DNA from: Aphelenchoides besseyi
Taxonomy: Eukaryota; Nematoda; Chromadorea; Rhabditida; Aphelenchoididae
Assembly: GCA_024699855.1 (NCBI GenBank)
Contig: JAMPIQ010000001.1
Span: 6,386,001 to 6,450,000 of the forward strand
Reading direction: 5' to 3'
DNA length: 64,000 bases
How positions within the stretch are numbered: position 1 is the stretch's first letter; the number at the start of each line of letters is the position of its first letter. Shown here one piece after another: positions 11,011 to 22,135 of the stretch. The position numbers were made by a program, and so were the translations under genes. The notes under the pieces were generated by a model. That model was not told the DNA's origin, did not search any database, and saw only the letters and a program-made list of their open reading frames with translations.

Positions 11011-11378
11011 CTAGGTGTGCTTCTCGATGTAAACGTCAATTGTCGTGACCAGTGGATCGATCACACGCTCGTACAACTCCAGCGCTCTGTGAGTCTGTGA
11101 CATCAGACCCAGAAGTCCAACAATCCATAAATCAGCTGAAGGAAGAGCGACTAGAAACTAAACAACCACTTACGTGTTCGCGTTTGTTGTTTGATCTTCT
11201 CGAAGATGCCCGTCACTTTTGGATCGGAGTCATAGAGCAAATGATGGAGTTTAGATTTCAGTTGGTTGAACGAACGAACACGGGCCGGTTTTCGAGTAAA
11301 CGATTAACGATGACTTGGTTTGATGAAGACCGTTGTTTTAGTTGACAGGAACAACCGGATTGGCAGCCAAATCAAAAG
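11011..11378 (-). pseudogene. 3' end of a minus-strand gene, apparently broken
   Basis: The last exon (11011-11086) reads ALELYERVIDPLVTTIDVYI and ends with a stop, with a CTCACAG acceptor before it. Upstream, at about 11197-11270, a good-looking frame contains KSKLHHLLYDSDPK and FEKIKQQ with a GTAAGT donor. No frame continues it further: at 11265-11280 the repeat GTTCGTTCGTTC is flanked by coding-like text in two different frames, as if one TTCG unit had been lost. An exon-like piece FDLAANPVVP lies near 11345-11378. The mariner element begins 41 bases beyond it. The family was not recognised; a lipid-droplet-like protein was considered but cannot be supported. It may instead be a live gene with an unseen splice. 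Confidence 0.4.
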
Positions 11379-11418
11379 CTGTTGATTGTTTTGCTCTTTC
11401 GAGTTGCACGTGAATTTA

Positions 11419-12806
11419 TTGGGTTGTTACTAAAGTTTTGTCTGATTGCGCAATGCATTTTCTAAAATTGGAACGAAAGAAATTGACCGGTCGATTGGAA
11501 ATTAAACGAAGTGTCAAATTTGATTTATTGGATCTGCTGTTTCTCGACATCGCTACTCCTGTTTCCTTGACTAATTTCGTCAAATGGGTCTCACTCGTGA
11601 ACAAGTGCGACTTCTGCTTCTCAACGAATATCGTCTCCATCACTCGCCCGCCAAAGCCGCCGCCATCATCAACTTGGCACATGGAACGCGAACGACCACC
11701 GAGAGGACGGCATGTCGATGGTTCAAAAAGTTCGACGATGGACTCGAGGATTTGGCCGATCAACCACGAGCAGGACGTCCGCCAACGGTTCATCAACCGA
11801 CGGTTCTCAACGCTGTGTCCAATCGACCTGCGCAATCAACTCGCGAATTGGCTAATGGTTGTTGCCATATAACCGTTTGGAGAACATTAAGACGAGCGGG
11901 CAAGCAATTCTTTATGTTTACAATCACTAATGGTTATTCTCGTTTAGGTCTCCGGCATCGACGAGGACGGTGGGTACCCCACGAGTTGACGGACCTGCAG
12001 AAGCAACGGCGAGTCCGGGCTGCCGAAAATCTCCTCCAGCAGCAACGTGCCAACCCGTTCGTCCACCGGCTCCTAACCTGCGACGAAACATGGGTCCAAC
12101 TTGACAATCCATATCGCCGTGGGCAATGGTTGCGTCCCAGTCAGCGACCGGGTGGTACACCCCCGGCCGAATCTTTTCCAAACAAAAGTTATGCTTTCTG
12201 TTTGGTGGAATCGGTTAGGTGTTGTGCACTGGGAGTTGTTGGACCGCGGGCAGACGATCACTTCGGAACTGTACTGTGCCCAAATGGATCGAGTCGCCGC
12301 CGCCCTTCGTCATCGCCACGACGTTCTACTGCTCCAGGGACAACGCGCGACCGCACACCGCCCGAAGAACTCAACAGCACCTGAGGACTTTGGGTTGGAC
12401 GGCCATCGAGCACCCGCCGTACTCTCCGGACCTTTCGCCAACGGACTACCATCTCTTCCGTTCGCTAAAGACGTGGATACGAGGACGCCGATTCAACGAC
12501 GTCGATCATCTCCGCCGGTCCCTCAACTCGTTCTTCGCCTCCCGTCATCGATCCTTCTACACGCGCGGAATCACCCAATTGCCCGTACGGTGGCGCCGAA
12601 CTATCAACTCAAATGGCGAGTATTTTTGATGATTTGTGTTAATTTTAATGAATGAATTCTAATCTACAACGAAAATCATACTTAGGACAGTAGGCAGCTG
12701 AACAACCGAACTTCGTTCACACACTTCCAACCGACCGGTCAATTTCTTTCATTCCTAATTTAGGTCACTCATGACGCAATCAGACAAAACTTTAGTAACA
12801 ACCCAA
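11419..12806 (+). mobile_element. mariner-type DNA transposon, 1388 bp, TA target duplication
   Basis: Both ends carry the same inverted repeat of at least 32 bp, beginning TTGGGTTGTTACTAAAG. The element is flanked by TA on both sides (11417-11418 and 12807-12808), the target duplication of Tc1/mariner elements. A transposase-like frame occupies the middle. Perfect terminal repeats suggest a fairly recent insertion even though the transposase is broken. Confidence 0.95.
11584..12629 (+). pseudogene. mariner transposase with frameshifts
   Basis: Starts MGLTREQVRLLLLNEYRLHH and carries the paired helix-turn-helix region (KKFDDG, LADQPRAGRPP), the WVPHEL motif and the catalytic triad of the mariner family: first Asp in TCDETWV, second in RDNARPH, third in PYSPDLSPTDYHLF. 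The coding text moves between three frames, at about 12182 (an A-rich run near PNK) and about 12336 (a run of three G where two would keep the frame). It is therefore unlikely to make enzyme. A stretch at about 11899-11946 can be read through or removed as a 48-bp GC-AG intron without changing frame. The C-terminus ends at 12629, 177 bases before the right terminal repeat. Confidence 0.9.
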
Positions 12807-12932
12807 TACAAAACCGAAACTAAATTTGTTCTAGCGGTTCCAATTTACTGTTCAATCTGTCGGTGTTCTCTCAGCCGTCAATTCATCTGTTTCTGTGCCT
12901 GATGATTGATCGTGAGTCTTCTGTTCGGTTAG

Positions 12933-13163
12933 ATTCTCGTGGTCGGTTCTTTTGTTGGACTTTTGGTGCAATGCGACAGCAAGAGTCGTAAGGCGAAGAA
13001 GCGCAGTGTCAAGTCGGCCAAACGTTCAGCGAAGAAAGTTAAAGACTCGGTTAAGAATGCGGCCGAATTCGGCAAGGAGAAGACCGAATCGGTGAAGCGC
13101 AGTGCCAAGGGTGCCAACAAAAAAGAAAGGTTATGGTTAATTGACTTCCGACCATTTTTATGA
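12933..13163 (+). CDS. Lys/Ser-rich membrane protein exon, start not found
   Basis: The frame opens after TTAG at 12932 and reads ILVVGSFVGLLVQC, a short hydrophobic helix. The following text is highly basic with a repeated Ser-Val/Ala-Lys pattern (RSVKSAKRSAKKVKDSVKNA and onward). It continues past KKERLW to a stop at 13163, or splices at a GTTATG donor near 13129. No ATG in frame is present. The only nearby one (about 12903) would need a 21-bp intron and has the wrong phase. The mariner element inserted about 125 bases upstream, so the true first exon may have been displaced or lost. Layout resembles the genes at 1766 and 19242. Confidence 0.4.
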   Translation: MLVVGSFVGLLVQCDSKSRKAKKRSVKSAKRSAKKVKDSVKNAAEFGKEKTESVKRSAKGANKKERLWLIDFRPFL

Positions 13164-14102
13164 TGGAACTTGATTGCATCACAATCTATGGTGATATTTA
13201 AAGCAGATTAAAAATGAAGGAGCCGTGGTCTATTAAATCGTGTATTCTGCATTTAAACTGAAACCAACTTCAAACGGTCATTGACTCTGCGACATTCATT
13301 TTCTGCACTCTAAGTTCTGGTCATACATATCTTGACATCACATCGGTCTTCTCATTTACATTTAAGTAGAAAAATATCGTGCCGATTTTAAACGTCTTCA
13401 ACGCAAGATCGTCTCCAGAAGTCATACCAGGCATCTTCATCGAGGTTTTAGATCTGTCGTTTTCATAATCTAATTGACGATTAACATGTTAGGTTTTCAG
13501 TTCAAATTGATTTCCGTTGCTGTTTCTGCAGTCTGTTGGTTGTTGACTTAGTAAGCCAACTTGTTTTTGATAAGCGAACAGCTGAAGAATACGCGTGATT
13601 GTTTGACCAGTTAGCTGATCTCACACATTCAGTTCGCATAACAACGGCTTTCGTGTGTTTAAGATGGTTAAATGCAAGAAGTCAATTACATGAATGTTTG
13701 AGTATTGAGCAGTCAGATCTACCCGCTGCATACGTAAAAACCTCAATGTAAGCGATCAAAGACTTTGAATCTCAGTCCTTACGACGACAACTTCAATCGA
13801 TTGACTGCGGATTTGAGGTTAACCTCAGCATGAACGTCAAATCGATTGAGTTGGTTTCCGATTTGAAGAACTGTTGATTTTCAGCCTCATACGCCAATCG
13901 TTTTGCTGTCGACCAAAAGGTTCTTTTGCATAATCCGTTCAGACGTAACGTTCGAACACGGAATCAGAAGTCAGAACGAAAAACAAGCAGATTAAACGTG
14001 TCAACTTTTACACAATCGGTAAGCGTCGAAGGTTAATCCGATCATTCAGAACTCGTCCGCCGATCAACAGTCCGCCCCGTTTATTTCTGATGGCCATTGG
14101 AG

Positions 14103-14110
14103 TATAAAAG
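14103..14110 (+). promoter_or_regulatory. TATA box
   Basis: TATAAAAG, 71 bases upstream of the ATG at 14181, is well placed for a transcript with a short untrans-spliced leader. Confidence 0.6.
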
Positions 14111-14180
14111 AAGCAGTCGAATTCGGAATTCTCATACAATCTGACTTCATTCGGTTTACGTTCAGTCTACGCAAATCGCA

Positions 14181-16178
14181 ATGATGAAGTCGGTCGTCTT
14201 AGCTTTAGCGCTCTTCGTTGTTGCTACCCGTAAGTTGATAGTCCGAATACAAGCATCCAGTTGTTTCCAGATGCTACGGATTGCACCAGTTGGAAGGATT
14301 GGTTCGATCAGGAGACCAATACCTGTCAATCGCTCTGCGAAGAACCACCAAAATCAACGAAGCCAAGCAAACCCACGACTACAGCAACAACCGCAGTCCC
14401 CAAAGTGCCGACCACCAGCGATTATTCGATCGTCACTGAGGGATACACTCCCACCCCAGGTGAATGTGTCTGTGTTAGTGGAAGTACTGCTTCCGGAGCT
14501 TCATCGTCGGTGTACGCCGAGTCCTCATCGACTCCAGCAGCCTCGAGCATCCTCCCATTGGTCTCGACCACCCAATTCGTTGCCGGTTCGACGGCCGAGG
14601 AATATCATTCGCATTGCATTTTGATCGAAGTCTTCTACAACTTCACCATCCTCTTCGAAGGCGAGTTGCAAATCATTTGGTTGAACTTTGTCGAACACTG
14701 CGAAAAGACCATCTTTGCCGTCGAATGGTACACGGCCGAGGTCAAGTTCATCAAATGTGTCTACGCTCTGAAGGCGCTTTTCGTTCAATACGAGGAAATC
14801 AAAATCGCTTTGCAATACCAGTGGATCGCTCAATGGGGATATGTCATCGATCTCTTCACCGTCGTCGTCAATGTTCAATACGAATACATCGGTGTTACGA
14901 TCGAGATCGATTCCGAAGGCTCGTGCCCGCTCTTCGACGCTCTCCTCAACTACACCAGCGGAAACTCGCAACAACACAACGCGGTGATCACCCTCATTCA
15001 AGAACTCACGGTCATCATCCAATCCTCCTATTACTCCCAATTCGACAAGTACTACTTGATCAACGTCAAGTTCTCGGCCTTCTTCGCCCAATACTCATCG
15101 TGGCAAGTCGAGTTCTACGGCATCGAGATCATTGGATTCGGAAGTCTCGAGCAGTTCATCTCAGTCACTTATGTCGTAAGTTTTGTGTTCGAGTTGCTCT
15201 CGACCGCTCGTTTAGTTCGAACAAATCACGACTGTCGATGTGGTTATTGGCGGCTCAGTGAGCAACTGTGTTCTGTTGCAAGTGCTCTTGGAGGCCTCCC
15301 AGAACACCAGCTACTCGACTTCCGTTCGCTCATCCATCAAACAGTTCTACCAAGTCTGCTACGAGTTCTTCCAAGTCGAAGTTGATGTCTACGTGCGTCT
15401 GGAGTTCTTCATCAATCAGACATTCCAATGGTACTTGTTGGAAGAGTGGTTCGTCGAATACGTGTACGGATTGGAGTTGGCCGAGTGGGGATCTTTCTAC
15501 CAGTTGATTGCTTCCGGCTACTTCGTAGGTTTCCAGCAATCAGTCACTAATTTGAGTTTAGTATGAGCACTGTGGATGGCAAACTCACATCACCACATCG
15601 ACGAGCACAACTACCACAACTACAACCACGGTATTTCTTGTTGCTTTGCTCCTCTCATCAATCCTTTTTTAGACAACAACCACCACAACGACTAAGCCAA
15701 CTACAACGACTACAAAGCCAACCACCACAACCACTAAGCCAACAACCACGACTACCAAAGTAACCACGACTACGACTCCAGTCCAAGGCGTCTGCTCGAA
15801 ACGTAGCACTTTGATTGTGATTAGTTCGTCCAACACAACGATTCTCACCACTTCGTTGAACGAAGCAGTCGCTACATGGTCCTCTTCCTACCGAGTCAGT
15901 TGCCATCATTCATTCACTCACTTTCTTTCTTTCTTTCAGAACCAATTCGCCGGATACAACAAACGTGTGCAGAATTTGGTTTGGAACTCGGCTCTCACTG
16001 TTGCTGGTAAATTGGCCAACATCTCGGTGGTTTTGGGCAACTATGCGACCGATGATCGTCAGACCACGTTAGAGGCGGTGCAAATCGGACAATGGGGTGA
16101 GATCGTGACTTGCATTATTAAACTCGAGGTCTCATTTCAGGAACCGTCAAACAATTCTGTGCTTGTGATGGTCAATAA
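14181..16178 (+). CDS. Secreted protein, three aromatic-rich modules and Thr-rich linkers
   Basis: Spliced as join(14181..14229, 14271..15175, 15216..15524, 15562..15630, 15673..15894, 15940..16096, 16141..16178), giving 582 aa. The signal peptide is MMKSVVLALALFVVATHA. A short Cys-bearing segment (DCTSWKDWFDQETNTC, QSLCEE) and a Ser/Thr/Pro linker follow. Then come three related modules of about 95-105 residues, each opening with Cys plus hydrophobics (HCILIEVFYNFTIL, SCPLFDALLNYTS, NCVLLQVLLEASQ) and unusually rich in Phe, Tyr, Trp, Val and Ile. A Thr/Lys/Pro tract (TTTTTKPTTTTT type), probably heavily O-glycosylated, leads to a last domain opening with CSKRSTLIVISSS and closing with KQFCACDGQ. 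No family was recognised. A mucin-like, cuticle or glue protein is inferred from composition only. Confidence 0.8.
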
Positions 16179-16352
16179 TCGTGGCTTTTGGAGTCACCAA
16201 CTTCTTCCCGTTCGTTGGCATTAGGTACAACGGAATGGTTCTTTCGTAGTCTTCAATCTCGCGGGTCAATTGGCTGTGTAGTTAGATTACAAGAATAAAC
16301 AGTTACATCCGCAAATGAACCGAGTTTATTGGCTCTAAACACGAGAAAAAGA

Positions 16353-16771
16353 TCACTTGCAATGACGACAATCGAGACGATGACGTTTGGCTTTTGGTTG
16401 TTCTTTTGGTTTCTTCTGAGCTGATGGCTCGACTTCCTCGGTCTCTGCATCACGTGCCAAAAGCTCCAGTTGCTTCTCAGCAGCCTAACAACCAAATCGA
16501 AAGCTTTTGGGTTCTTAACTCACGTTCAAACTGCGCTTGATGAGCGATGCATCCGTGAGCCCGTAGTTTTTGTTGCCCGTTGATCTAATAGATGTCGTGT
16601 CTGAAGTGGCAAATGAACTCGATCTTTCAATTAAAACTCACCATCTGCTTCACTGTTGAAGATACCCGAACGAATCAAAGACGATCGATCTGCCGGCAAT
16701 GCCAAGAGCTGAAGTTCCGCTTTTTCGAGAACCATATTGATGATTTTGTCAAGAGCATTGGCAACATCCAT
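16353..16771 (-). CDS. Small basic protein with His/Cys-rich C-terminus, unknown
   Basis: Spliced as complement(16353..16484, 16524..16600, 16642..16771), giving 112 aa with introns of 39 and 41 bp. It begins MDVANALDKIINMVLEKAEL, an amphipathic helix, followed by a Ser/Thr-rich middle. The end is charged (LLARDAETEEVEPSAQKKP) and closes with KRHRLDCRHCK. There is no signal peptide, so it is probably intracellular. A TTTTCAG about 55 bases upstream of the ATG could be a trans-splice site. No family was recognised. Confidence 0.65.
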
Positions 16772-16972
16772 GGTACGCAGAAAAAGAGTAGTTTTGCGTA
16801 GTCGACCGTTCAAATTGCAAGTCAACTGAAAACTACTGTGTTTGCGGTTATGAATGAGTCTGTTCACATCAAGAGCAGGTGTCTAGTTTGCTGAATTGGA
16901 GTTTAAATCGATCGAATTTGCATCTTTTAAGTCAATTGATCTCGAATCAGGTGTTTGAGCGGTGGAATCGAA

Positions 16973-19028
16973 ATGGACGGAGACGAAAACACTTTTCTTC
17001 AGCTACGAAGTAACTTTTCGATTCTACCGATGAGTAGGCGGATTTGATTTTAGAAGAACAACTCGATCGTTTCTCCAAATCATCAGAAAGAAAGAAACTC
17101 AATTCGCCGAAAGAAGTGGACGCAAACAAGAAATCCGGTCGATTGAATCGTGACTATGACTCCAGCAAACTCTATCTGGGCTTCGAAATCAAATGCAAAA
17201 CTGGAGAGCGGTAACCAAGAATCTTTGTGCAAAATCACCGTTGATTGCAGCTACAAAGTGGTCTCTCAAATCGCCGAAAACGTCTATGCTGTGCGTCAGA
17301 AGACGACCTCAACTTTGTATGCAATGAAAGTGGAGATGTTCAATCGGCTTTCGGATATAAAGCAACTGAAAGTAATTTACTGGTAGTTTCCAATCAACAT
17401 TCTTTTCAGCGTGATGCTTTTTTGCTTATGGATGTGTTGAAGCATCACGAACGTTACAGTCGTCATTTCCTGCGTCTGCACAACAAAGGTCGAGTCAATG
17501 GGCTATGCAACTACGTAATCATGACATTCGGAGACTACAATTTGAACGATCTGCGCATCAATCTGCTTAGCGGCTGTGATTTCTCGTGAGCTTGACACGT
17601 ACAAACAACCACCGATGTAATTTCAGACGTCCGAATGCCGCTCGTTTAGCCATGCAAACGTTTCAAGCGGTCCACGATCTTCATGCTCTCGGTTTCATTC
17701 ACCGCGACATTTCGCCCACCAAATTCATTTTCGGTCTCGACAATCCACAGATCGTCTACATGATTGGATTCTCGTTGTCTTACCACTTCGAACAGCACTA
17801 CGAAACAAAGCCGAGTGTGAGTCCTCGTCGTTTGCCGAAACTCTCGAATCGTTCGTTTCGTTCTCGTTCATATCATCGCAACAAGGAAATAAATCGCAAA
17901 GACGACTTGGAGTCGTGGGTCTACTTGTCGTTCAATTTGTTCGGTCGTCGACTTCTGCCGTGGGACGAACAGTCGACCGATTTGAACATGTTCATCAACA
18001 AAGAGCGATTGTTTGGTGATGGTTGTGAGTTTTCAGTTATGCTCAGAAATAATTGTGTTGTAGTTGAGGAGTGCTATAAGTTTGTTCCGCGTCAGTTCCT
18101 CTTGATCATACACAATCTAGACAAGGTCGGAGACACCGACAGACCCAATTATACGTATATTGGAATGCTCCTGATCACAATGAAAGAACAAATCAAATTC
18201 CACTTTCGAGGGCCATTCGATTGGCAGAAAGCAGGTCACGTAAGTTTGCAGTTGTTAGTTATGTTCACTCTCATTAAGACATCCAAGAACACTTACGATG
18301 TGGACTTCGACAAAGACGAGACTTTGACTCTTGATGCCAAAGACGAAAAGCGTCGAGTTGTTCGGGGTGTAAGTGGTGAAGAAAGTTACATTGAGGTAAG
18401 CAATTCCTATGATCTCGTGATTCAAAGCATCGATTTCAGTTATTCCCGAATGAGGCAGAAGACTTGGAAGAAGATGGTCGAGAGGCGATTGCACAATCAA
18501 TGCCACCAATTAACGCAAAGAAACCGCAGATTGTTCAGATCCGTAAACCAAAGAAACCGAAACAGTCGGTACAGAAATATCGGAAAGATCAACGTCTGGA
18601 AGAAGAGATCCCAGAAAACGAATCATTAATGAATAAGCGCCTTCATAAATCGATCCATCGACCCAAGACTCCATATGCATTCTCTCCAATCACTCCGACC
18701 AAATCTCCTCAAGTTGTACCGTCAAATAATCAGCTTCTGATGCAAATGGAGGAGATCAAACGTCAAAACGCGGAGATGAATGCTAAATTGGACGCTTTGA
18801 CCGTTGAAAACAAACCGTCAGCCCGCAAGAAGAAAATGGAAAAGGAGGAGGTAAGAACAGAATGAGAGCATATAGTGAGCTTTAATCTTAGGACGAAGAA
18901 GAAGAGGAATCGCAGCCACTACAGAAAACGGCCAAGAACCAGTTTTCTGCGGCTACTCAAAATGAAAGCAAATCCAATGCTCCGGTCAGTGAGTTTGTGA
19001 TGCGAAAGCACGAATACCATTAGGATAA
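16973..19028 (+). CDS. CK1-family protein kinase homologue, probable pseudokinase
   Basis: Spliced as join(16973..17009, 17054..17210, 17251..17371, 17410..17585, 17627..18024, 18064..18239, 18279..18395, 18440..18850, 18892..18988, 19024..19028), giving 564 aa. The fold follows the casein kinase 1/tau-tubulin-kinase branch expanded in nematodes: a degenerate glycine loop (SQIAENVYAVRQK), the ATP lysine in LYAMKVE, a CK1-like segment MTFGDYNLNDL, and HRD in FIHRDISPTKF. Key residues are missing. The catalytic-loop Lys and Asn (HRDxKxxN) are Ser and Lys, and the metal-binding DFG is IGF in YMIGFSLS. A C-terminal tail of about 200 residues is acidic, then Lys/Pro-rich with a coiled coil (MEEIKRQNAEMNAKLDAL). 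It is likely a scaffold or regulator. The final 35-bp intron is uncertain; without it the stop is at 19023. Confidence 0.82.
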
Positions 19029-19241
19029 TTGGTCAAGTGCGCGCTAATAAACGATTTTTGAAGGGGATAAGTGAATTTAGTTGTTATTGAACTTTAAACA
19101 AATTTTTTGAAGAGTACATAGCTGACGATAAGACTACTTGTTTTTATGCAAGAAACTCTAATTTCCTCCCACTTTTTCATCAATCGGTCATTTGCTCTTC
19201 GTCTGTCGGCAGCGATCAGTTGACCGGCATTTGTTCACGAG

Positions 19242-20034
19242 ATGTTTCTGGTTGTGCTCATCGGAATTGCAGCCGTAGTGTTGGGATTTCTGTTCTGGCA
19301 TCGTGAAGCGGGAGTTGAAGCTGAAGCGGTGGTCAAGGAGAAGATACGAGAAAAGAAATCGCGTTATCCCGTTGGACTGCCCGTGAAATTCGACAAACTC
19401 ACAAGTGAGAAGGAGGTTCGTGTTATGTTGCAGGATCTGTTAAAGTTTTTGTGTTTCAATTCAAGAACGAAGATGGAGCTCGTCCGATGGTCGGGAGCAA
19501 TGCGGCAAGTGAAATGAAGAAGGAAACAGTTTCGGTAAGTACAGTAATTCTTCACGATTATAATTTCTGATTTTGGGCTCCGGAAGCTGCAAAAGAAACT
19601 GCGACTGCTCGTGAGTTATTGGAAGGTCAATCGGCAGTGGTGAGTGGATTTTCTGCAAAGCAAACAGTTTTGTTTGTAGAATAAGAGTTCGGTCCAAATG
19701 GACGCGACTCAACCGGACAAATCGTTGAATCTCGATGTGACTCAGAAACCGGCAGAGGCTCAAGAGTAAGTGGACGAGTGAAAACAATCCCGATCTCAAT
19801 GACAATTACAGAGAACCGAAAGAAGCTGACGCCAAGAGCGGTAACAGCAAGAAAAAGAAAAAACACAAGAAACGTAACTCAAATTCAAAGTATCCAAATA
19901 ACTTCGCTACTTCAGGTTCAAAGAGTAGTCGCAGCTCGAGCAAGAAATCGAAAAAGAAATCGAAACGCTCAAAGAAAAAGGACGACGATGCTTCTGGAGC
20001 TCCACTCAAACCCGATGACCAACCAAACGTTTAG
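19242..20034 (+). CDS. Single-pass membrane protein with Lys/Ser-rich tail
   Basis: Spliced as join(19242..19415, 19466..19534, 19577..19639, 19680..19765, 19812..19873, 19916..20034), giving 190 aa. MFLVVLIGIAAVVLGFLFW is a membrane anchor at the extreme N-terminus, followed by an acidic then basic tail. The last two exons are almost pure Lys/Ser/Arg (SKKKKKHKKRSKSSRSSSKK). The junction before exon 3 is not canonical: the only frame that continues (APEAAKETATARELL) begins after TTTTGG at 19576, not AG. That exon may be mis-modelled or use an unusual acceptor. AATAAA at about 20075. An ER- or plasma-membrane-anchored basic tail is all that can be said. Confidence 0.6.
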
Positions 20035-22135
20035 TCCACAACAACACTTTCTCTCATTGTTGAGAAAAGCGAAATAAAGAACATCATTCGTTTTCTGTTT
20101 GATCTAAAGTTCAACAGAGCAACGAACTTCTATGCGGAATTGACATACAACAGATTATCTTCAGCTCAAAGACTTTCTTTTTGTTGATGGGATCTTCGTG
20201 TTTCCAATAGATTACTCTCGAATTTTCTCATTTGTCTATTAACTACTTTTCAGAGGAATAGATCGCAATTCCTATGCAACAAAGTACGAAATCAAATTCA
20301 TTGTATCAACTAAAGACTCATCAGAGGGAATATACGGTCGCGAATAGACACTTTTGCTGAAAAGTTTCTGGCAGTCTGCTAAGAATAAACTTGCAAGCAA
20401 AAGATCGAGCGTCAAAGATTTGTTTCGATAGCTAATTGATGGAACTGAATCTAACGTTATGTTTGTGTTTTTCCATTCCAGTGTGTCCCAAATTCAATGC
20501 TATTAATTCAGTTCTTTTGGTTTTTTTCCACGAATGTGGTGAACGAAAAGTAGTCATTCAATACGACATGTGTAAAATGACGTCAGTTTCAGGACAAGCT
20601 AAAAACTAAAACTTCTGTTATTTAATTAAGTTATTGAAGTTAACAGATATAAACCTTTAGACGATTTCCAATTTTCTTGTTTGTAAACAGTTACCAGTTG
20701 AAAGTGACAGTTTAACGAAATCAACCGTCGAAATGACTTGTTCGTTCCTTTCAGAACTAATCCATAAAAAGCATCATCCAAACATGCGAACCCATTCATT
20801 TGATAGGAACTGAAAATGACGACATTCGTAGCTGGCCATTTGTTTCCATTTTTATCTTGTAATAAACGGTTTCTCCATCACAATCGTCTATTTTTCAGAC
20901 TAGTCCGCTGTCTAATTTTGTTGAATATAATTGTGGTTATCAATTAGACATCGCCGTTTCATTGTTGGTTACCACTAAAGTAATATGTTTGACGATCATA
21001 AGAAAACGTTCAAAACTGACGATCCCAACTCCCCAATAACTACTCGAAGAAGTGATATCTTAAAACGGTATGCTGCTTAAATTCAATGCAAATACAATGG
21101 GACACTCATATTCTTCGGTTTGAATAGCAATTCATCGATTGTAGCTCATGAAAAGTCAAGACTGATATGTCTAAGAAAGGCAATAATAAAATCAGACTCA
21201 TTCCTCATAAACAGAAAACGCCTGTCGACGGCATAGTAAGAACATGTGCTCGATAACATCGAAAATGTTCTATCTGACAGCGTTCATGTTCTGCAACATC
21301 GTCTCCAGCCATCATTTTAGTCAACAATAAGCGTCTTGGAATACTGCAAAAATCCTGAATGTTCTGATTTATCAAAGAATGTTTATCGCGTAAACGAATA
21401 AAACGTCTAGGGGCGCTAATTACGATTTGGGCAAGAGCTTTGGCGAAAAGTAACGCACACAATGATCGTCAAAAATTGAACTGCACAGTGTTTGGTCGTT
21501 CTTTTATGGGACACCCAAGTGATGCCCAACTTAAATGAACGCCGATGCTCATTAACCTGCAGTCATTTAGCTACAAGGCAAGGTGGTAAAGCCGCATTGT
21601 TTTCTTCTTATTACTGTCCGATGCAAAAAGCTTGCAAACTTACAAAGTTCTGGTTGATAATCAAAGAATTTGTTTTTCGCTTCGACATTGACTGCTTGAA
21701 AATCTGTTGACTATAAGTCCCAAAATGATTTGAACTATATATAAACACACTTTTCGCTAATAACATAATTGAAGACACAAATCAGAATTAATTCCAACTT
21801 CTATCCGGGATCATTCTTTACTGTTGATGTGATTATTGAATCTTTGCGTTGAAAATATTGAGATCTTGTACGAAAATGCGACTGATGACAAACTCTATTT
21901 CAAGAACTTTTAGTCGCTTGGATTCAAATTAAAAAAAACGAGGATTTAAATGATCGGTTTATATAAAAATTTTCAAATGAAAAAGCTTATTTATACGTAG
22001 TTACTCATCGGTCTTCCGTTTGTGAAAGAGTTAGGTAACCAGAATAAGTTATGTGATGGCCAAAACAAAACGAACATGTCAAACAAATAACAACGTCAAC
22101 AAAAAACAGGAACAAAATTATTTGTGAGATTATCT
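20035..22135. other. 2.1-kb gap without a supported gene
   Basis: AT-rich sequence between convergent genes. A minus-strand frame at 21205-21462 and a plus-strand frame at 21492-21710 lack splice context and recognisable features. No repeat structure, tRNA or transposon ends were seen. Confidence 0.5.

Larger units (their letters stand above)
12807..14180. other. Mostly intergenic, holding one unresolved small gene
   Basis: Apart from the frame at 12933-13163 listed separately, no gene was found. TATAAAAG at 14103-14110, 71 bases before the next ATG, is the likely core promoter of the downstream secreted-protein gene. Confidence 0.45.

Noticed and set aside
15669..15909. Minus-strand valine-rich open frame opposite the Thr-rich tract
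   Set aside because: It is the reverse reading of the ACN-rich threonine repeats of the secreted protein and has no independent support.
20035..22135. Search for a transposon, repeat array or RNA gene in the 2.1-kb gap
   Set aside because: No terminal repeats, tandem units, tRNA-like arms or long hairpins were seen by eye.
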